DNA from: Lachnospiraceae bacterium | GTDB lineage: Bacteria > Bacillota > Clostridia > Lachnospirales > Lachnospiraceae | NCBI GenBank assembly: GCA_009774155.1 | Contig: VSNE01000104.1 | Coordinates: 1 to 8,544 of the forward strand | Reading direction: 5' to 3' | Length of the DNA: 8,544 nt | Shown: in pieces, positions 5,257 through 8,544 of the stretch | How the letters are laid out: each line of letters opens with the position of its first letter | How positions within the stretch are numbered: position 1 is the stretch's first letter | Notes under the pieces: generated by a model | Databases searched by the model: none | What the model saw: the letters and a program-made list of their open reading frames with translations, nothing else | What the model was told of the DNA's origin: nothing | Program-made: the position numbers and the translations under genes

Positions 5257-6077
5257 ATTCATTTTTGACAAGGCTTTCGAGCGGCGTGATATTGGTGCTT
5301 CTGGTGCTGGGGGCCTGCTGGTCCGGAGGGTGGCTGCTGGGTCTTTCTGTGGCAGTAATCGGATATATCGGACTGGATGAATTTTATAAAGTATTTGATA
5401 TGAGCATTACCCGCGGAATAGGGAGAATCGGATTTTTGGGTTCGATTTTATGGACATTCGCGGTCATTCTGACCGGAAGGCCCGAGGCGGCAGAAAAAAT
5501 ACGGATGGCTTCGGAACTGAAATGGCTGGCCTTACTGGCGGCATTTATGCTCGTGCTGGCAGGCTATGTATTTACATTTCCCAAATATGATACGCAGAAG
5601 GTGACGGCGGCATTTTTTGGAATTGTCTATGTGCCGGTTATGCTGAGCTTTATCTATCTGACACGGATGCTTGAGGGGGGCTTCTATCTTGTATGGCTGA
5701 TTTTTTTCTGTTCCTGGGGGTGCGATACGTTTGCGTACTGTACAGGGGTACTTCTGGGAAAACATAAGCTGGCCCCTGTCCTGAGTCCGAAGAAGTCTAT
5801 TGAAGGAGCTGTGGGAGGCATTGCGGGAGCCTCGGCGCTTGGAGCGCTTTATGCAGTTCTGACAGGAGTTCCCGCTCCTGTGTATGCCTTTATCTGCGCG
5901 GTAGGGGCGGCGGCATCCCAGGTGGGAGATTTGGCGGCTTCGGCAGTAAAGCGTCAGCACGGGATTAAGGATTACGGGACGCTGATTCCGGGACATGGAG
6001 GGATTCTGGACCGTTTTGACAGCGTGATTGTAACGGCGCCGATGATCTATATTCTGGCGGTTGTTGTTGTGGGATAG
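5253..6077 (+). CDS. cdsA: Phosphatidate cytidylyltransferase (CDP-diglyceride synthase)
   Basis: Makes CDP-diacylglycerol from phosphatidate and CTP, the branch point to all phospholipids; an integral membrane enzyme. The 274 residues contain many hydrophobic helices (for example about 10-42, 61-74, 91-108, 118-136, 145-165, 185-220 and 258-274). The family signature S-x-x-K-R-x4-K-D-x-G-x-x-I-P-G-H-G-G-I-x-D-R-x-D is complete at 230-256, and the preceding S-P-K-K-S-I-E-G (178-185) is also typical. The start codon overlaps the uppS stop in ATGA; two Shine-Dalgarno-like GGAGGA stretches (5236-5241, 5244-5249) lie inside the uppS 3' end, which implies translational coupling. Confidence 0.96.
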   Translation: MNSFLTRLSSGVILVLLVLGACWSGGWLLGLSVAVIGYIGLDEFYKVFDMSITRGIGRIGFLGSILWTFAVILTGRPEAAEKIRMASELKWLALLAAFMLVLAGYVFTFPKYDTQKVTAAFFGIVYVPVMLSFIYLTRMLEGGFYLVWLIFFCSWGCDTFAYCTGVLLGKHKLAPVLSPKKSIEGAVGGIAGASALGALYAVLTGVPAPVYAFICAVGAAASQVGDLAASAVKRQHGIKDYGTLIPGHGGILDRFDSVIVTAPMIYILAVVVVG

Positions 6078-6087
6078 GAGAAAACAT

Positions 6088-7230
6088 ATGAAGAAAATAG
6101 CGATACTGGGTTCTACGGGTTCTATCGGGACCCAGACACTGGAAGTGGCAAGAGCAAATCAGGATCTGGAAATCACTGCTCTGGCGGCAGCTTCTAATGT
6201 GAAGCTTCTGGAAAAACAGATTCGGGAATTCCATCCGTCCCTGGCTGCCGTATGGACGGAGGAAAAGGCGAAGGAATTAAAGACGATGGTAGCTGATCTG
6301 GATGTCCGGATTGTTGCCGGCATGGAAGGGCTTTTGGAGGTTGCCCGGCATCCGGAGGCCGAGCTTGTGGTGACTGCCGTTGTCGGGATGATCGGCATCC
6401 GCCCGACAATTGAGGCAATGAAAGCAGGCAAAGACATTGCTTTGGCAAATAAGGAGACGCTTGTGACGGCCGGGCATATTATTATGCCGCTGGCAGAGGA
6501 GTGCGGTGTAAAGATCCTTCCGGTGGACAGCGAGCACAGCGCGATTTTCCAGTGCCTGAACGGAGAGAACCGCAGACAGCTTCATAAAATATGGCTGACC
6601 GCGTCGGGAGGGCCATTCCGGGGAAGAAAAAAAGAAGAACTGAAAAATGTACAGGTGGAGGATGCGCTGAAGCATCCGAACTGGTCCATGGGGCGTAAGA
6701 TTACGATTGATTCAGCTACTCTTGTCAACAAAGGACTGGAGATGATGGAGGCTAGATGGCTGTTCGGTGTGGAGCCGAAGGACATTCAGATCGTGGTGCA
6801 GCCGAAAAGCATTATTCATTCTATGGCGGAGTTTGTGGACGGAGCGGTAATTGCCCAGCTTGGAACGCCGGATATGAGGCTTCCGATTCAATATGCGCTT
6901 TATTACCCGGACCGCAGATATCTGCCGGGGGATCGGCTGGATTTCTGGAGCCTGAATCAGATTACGTTTGAAAAGCCGGATACGGAGAATTTTCCGGGAC
7001 TGCGCCTTGCCTTTGACGCGGCGTCAGCAGGAGGCAGTCTTCCGACAGTATATAATGCGGCCAATGAACGTGCGGTGGCTTTATTTCTGGATCGCAGAAT
7101 TGGCTTTTTGGATATTCCGGAGATAATCGGGAACTGTATGGAGACGCATAGAGTAATTGATGCGCCGACGGTGGAGCAGATTCTGGAAACAGAGGCTGCG
7201 GTTTATGAAATGATTGAGAGCAGGTGGTAG
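6088..7230 (+). CDS. dxr: 1-deoxy-D-xylulose 5-phosphate reductoisomerase
   Basis: Converts DXP to MEP with NADPH, the committed step of the non-mevalonate isoprenoid pathway and the target of fosmidomycin; cytoplasmic. The 380 residues fit the family. Motifs: G-S-T-G-S-I-G-T-Q-T-L (8-18) for NADPH; L-A-N-K-E-T-L-V (119-126); P-V-D-S-E-H-S-A-I-F-Q (145-155) with metal ligands Asp147 and Glu149; T-A-S-G-G-P-F-R (171-178); H-P-N-W-x-M-G (196-202); N-K-G-L-E-M-M-E-A (214-222) with the third ligand Glu218; then the C-terminal helical domain. ATG 6088 is chosen because TAGGAGA (6075-6081) precedes it and M-K-K-I-A-I-L-G-S-T is the natural start; the longer TTG 6061 start would lie in cdsA. The gap to cdsA is 10 nt. 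Confidence 0.97.
   Translation: MKKIAILGSTGSIGTQTLEVARANQDLEITALAAASNVKLLEKQIREFHPSLAAVWTEEKAKELKTMVADLDVRIVAGMEGLLEVARHPEAELVVTAVVGMIGIRPTIEAMKAGKDIALANKETLVTAGHIIMPLAEECGVKILPVDSEHSAIFQCLNGENRRQLHKIWLTASGGPFRGRKKEELKNVQVEDALKHPNWSMGRKITIDSATLVNKGLEMMEARWLFGVEPKDIQIVVQPKSIIHSMAEFVDGAVIAQLGTPDMRLPIQYALYYPDRRYLPGDRLDFWSLNQITFEKPDTENFPGLRLAFDAASAGGSLPTVYNAANERAVALFLDRRIGFLDIPEIIGNCMETHRVIDAPTVEQILETEAAVYEMIESRW
7222..7227 (+). promoter_or_regulatory. rseP ribosome binding site within dxr
   Basis: AGGTGG overlaps the last dxr codons and is spaced 4 nt from TTG 7232. It supports that TTG, rather than the TTG at 7214, as the rseP start. Confidence 0.6.
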
Positions 7231-7231
7231 A

Positions 7232-8260
7232 TTGAGTATTATTCTGGCGCTACTGATATTCAGTATGATTGTCATTGTCCATGAGCTGGGACATTTTTTA
7301 CTGGCGAAATATAATAAAATCACGGTCACAGAATTTTCTGTGGGCATGGGGCCGAGGCTTTTGAGCCATGAATGGGGAGGAACGCATTATTCCTTAAAGC
7401 TGCTGCCCTTTGGCGGTTCCTGCATGATGGTGGGAGAGGACGAAGAGAGCGACGAGAAAGGCTCCTTCGGGAGCAAGTCTGTCTGGGCAAGAATCTCTGT
7501 TGTGGCGGCGGGGCCGGTTTTTAATTTCCTGCTGGCATTTGTGCTGTCAGTTATTATTGTGTCAAACATCGGATATGATGATACCATTGTGAATGTGACG
7601 CCCGGATATCCGGCGGCAGAGGCAGGAATGCAGGACGGGGACGAGATTGTGAAAATGGGAGGAAGCCGGACCTATGTATACAGGGAGATCAGTCTGTTCA
7701 ATAATTTTAATCAGGGACGGACGGCAGAGGTAACTTATCGGAGAAACGGAGAAAATTATACAGTATCCATTCAGCCGGTGAAGGATGAAGCAGGATATTA
7801 TCGGTATGGCTTTGAAAAAATATCCGCCCGGGCAAAGGGAAATGTGCTTCAGACTATAAAGTACAGCTATGCAGAGCTGCGTTACTGGCTGAAGGCGACG
7901 GTGGACAGTCTTATGATGCTGTTCCGGGGAAAGGTGGGTCTGGATGACATGTCCGGGCCGGTGGGAATTGTAGGAGCTATTGGAGATACGTATGAGGCGA
8001 ACCGTTCAGACGGCTGGTATTATGTAATGCTGAGTATGATGATGATGTCCATTCTTTTGTCCGTGAACCTGGGCGTGATGAACCTTCTGCCGATTCCGGC
8101 GCTGGACGGAGGACGGCTGGTATTTCTGCTGATAGAAGCGGTGCGCGGAAAGGCGCTTCCCCAGGAGAAAGAGAGTATGGTGCATTTTATCGGGTTTGTG
8201 CTGCTGATGGGGCTGATGGTTGTGGTCCTGTTTAATGATGTGAAAAATATTTTTTTATAG
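7232..8260 (+). CDS. rseP: RIP metalloprotease RseP (site-2 protease)
   Basis: Intramembrane zinc protease of the M50B/site-2 family. In Firmicutes, relatives cleave anti-sigma factors and remnant signal peptides; the actual substrate here is unknown. The 342 residues include the zinc motif H-E-L-G-H (17-21) in the first membrane helix, conserved A-A-G-P-V-F-N-F (92-99), a single PDZ domain (about 115-183; the E. coli protein has two), S-G-P-V-G-I (241-246), and the second catalytic motif N-L-L-P-I-P-A-L-D-G-G (284-294) with Asp292. A last helix ends the protein. I choose TTG 7232, one base after the dxr stop, because M-S-I-I-L-A-L-L-I-F matches how the family begins. A seven-T run lies in the last codons (8250-8256). 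Confidence 0.94.
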   Translation: MSIILALLIFSMIVIVHELGHFLLAKYNKITVTEFSVGMGPRLLSHEWGGTHYSLKLLPFGGSCMMVGEDEESDEKGSFGSKSVWARISVVAAGPVFNFLLAFVLSVIIVSNIGYDDTIVNVTPGYPAAEAGMQDGDEIVKMGGSRTYVYREISLFNNFNQGRTAEVTYRRNGENYTVSIQPVKDEAGYYRYGFEKISARAKGNVLQTIKYSYAELRYWLKATVDSLMMLFRGKVGLDDMSGPVGIVGAIGDTYEANRSDGWYYVMLSMMMMSILLSVNLGVMNLLPIPALDGGRLVFLLIEAVRGKALPQEKESMVHFIGFVLLMGLMVVVLFNDVKNIFL

Positions 8261-8262
8261 CC

Positions 8263-8278
8263 GCCGGCTGCGCCCGGC
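8263..8278 (+). other. Small GC hairpin after rseP
   Basis: GCCGG (8263-8267) pairs perfectly with CCGGC (8274-8278) around a 6-nt loop, 2 nt past the rseP stop. There is no T-run after it. It may help protect the transcript end, but a 5-bp stem could be chance. Confidence 0.35.
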
Positions 8279-8301
8279 AGAATATATAGAAGAAAAGCTG
8301 T

Positions 8302-8353
8302 AGAGCCATTGACCGGTATCATATGATTCCGGTTGATGGCTCTTATTTAATTT
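8302..8353 (+). terminator. Intrinsic terminator of the pyrH-rseP operon
   Basis: Arms 8302-8316 and 8329-8343 form 15 continuous pairs including two wobbles. The 12-nt loop contains a palindromic ATCATATGAT that can extend the stem. A T-rich tail follows from 8343 (TTATTTAATTT). The tail is interrupted by A, so efficiency may be moderate, but the stem is strong and well placed 41 nt after the last stop. Confidence 0.85.
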
Positions 8354-8478
8354 CAGAAAACCCTGCGGCGCCGGCTGCATTTGAAGAGATTTAATTCCTG
8401 GTTAGATGTTTCATAGAGAGTCCGTTTGAAAAAATTTCCGGATGTGCGGTTTGATATGCGGAATATGATGTGTGGGAT

Positions 8479-8507
8479 TTGTCGAAGGGATGGAAGAAAG
8501 GTATAAT
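8479..8507 (+). promoter_or_regulatory. Putative promoter for the next gene beyond the window
   Basis: TTGTCG (8479-8484) is followed after 17 nt by a perfect TATAAT (8502-8507), giving a start site near 8514. It follows about 125 nt (8354-8478) in which I see no gene. The first ATG that stays open to the window edge (8531) has no Shine-Dalgarno, so the real start of the driven gene is probably outside the window. Confidence 0.65.
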
Positions 8508-8544
8508 AAAGATGTTTTATATTGAAAGTTATGGCCTTTAAGGC

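Noticed and set aside
6061..6087. TTG 6061 extension of dxr
   Set aside because: It would overlap cdsA and add residues before the M-K-K-I-A-I-L-G-S-T start; ATG 6088 has a proper Shine-Dalgarno.
6756..6971. Alternative + frame within dxr
   Set aside because: Lies wholly inside a clear, conserved gene and has no ribosome binding site or family resemblance.
8263..8378. Nine-base repeat GCCGGCTGC at 8263-8271 and 8370-8378
   Set aside because: Only two short copies about 100 nt apart, no further structure; most likely chance in GC-rich patches, not an attachment site or mobile-element end.
8531..8544. ATG 8531 as the start of a further gene
   Set aside because: Only four codons are visible, with no Shine-Dalgarno; not enough to call.

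Overview
The window reads as an ordinary, densely packed chromosomal core region of a Gram-positive Firmicute, most likely a Lachnospiraceae (Clostridium cluster XIVa) gut-type bacterium. The grounds are strong AGGAGG-type ribosome binding sites, the gene set and order (pyrH-frr-uppS-cdsA-dxr-rseP), moderate GC content, and protein details such as a UMP kinase with the SDQIGMLATVMNCIYVSEIFR-like segment that I associate with that family. The family assignment is inference from memory, not a database result. All genes lie on the + strand.

Layout. (i) 1-624: the 3' part of a gene for a single-pass membrane protein with a very acidic Asp/Glu tail, a transmembrane helix, a Glu/Pro-rich linker and a C-terminal bacterial SH3 domain; its start lies upstream of the window. 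(ii) 632-1981: a hairpin with a T-run that also contains the Shine-Dalgarno of the next gene, then a somewhat divergent enolase (eno), closed by tandem hairpins, the second a textbook intrinsic terminator. (iii) 2051-3148: a compact promoter followed by maf (nucleotide pyrophosphatase, house-cleaning) and dtd (D-aminoacyl-tRNA deacylase, proofreading). (iv) about 3163-8260: a probable promoter and then a six-gene run. It holds pyrH (UMP kinase), frr (ribosome recycling), uppS (undecaprenyl-PP synthase), cdsA (CDP-diacylglycerol synthase), dxr (MEP isoprenoid pathway) and rseP (site-2 membrane protease). Several of its junctions are overlapping or nearly abutting. (v) 8261-8544: a non-coding stretch with an intrinsic terminator and a good sigma-A-like promoter pointing out of the window.

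How the genes work together. The six-gene run couples nucleotide supply and translation recycling to envelope building. Dxr commits carbon to isopentenyl-PP, UppS condenses that into the C55 lipid carrier for cell-wall synthesis, CdsA activates phosphatidate for phospholipids, and RseP is an intramembrane protease for envelope signalling or signal-peptide clearance. Maf and Dtd are quality-control enzymes.

I found no mobile element, CRISPR array, toxin-antitoxin pair, phage or defence gene, tRNA or rRNA, and no convincing novel system. The points most worth a second look are regulatory or structural: the eno leader hairpin that combines a terminator shape with a buried ribosome binding site; the repeat-encoded acidic tail of the SH3 protein; sequence departures in Eno and Dtd; and the separation of pyrH-frr from rpsB-tsf.
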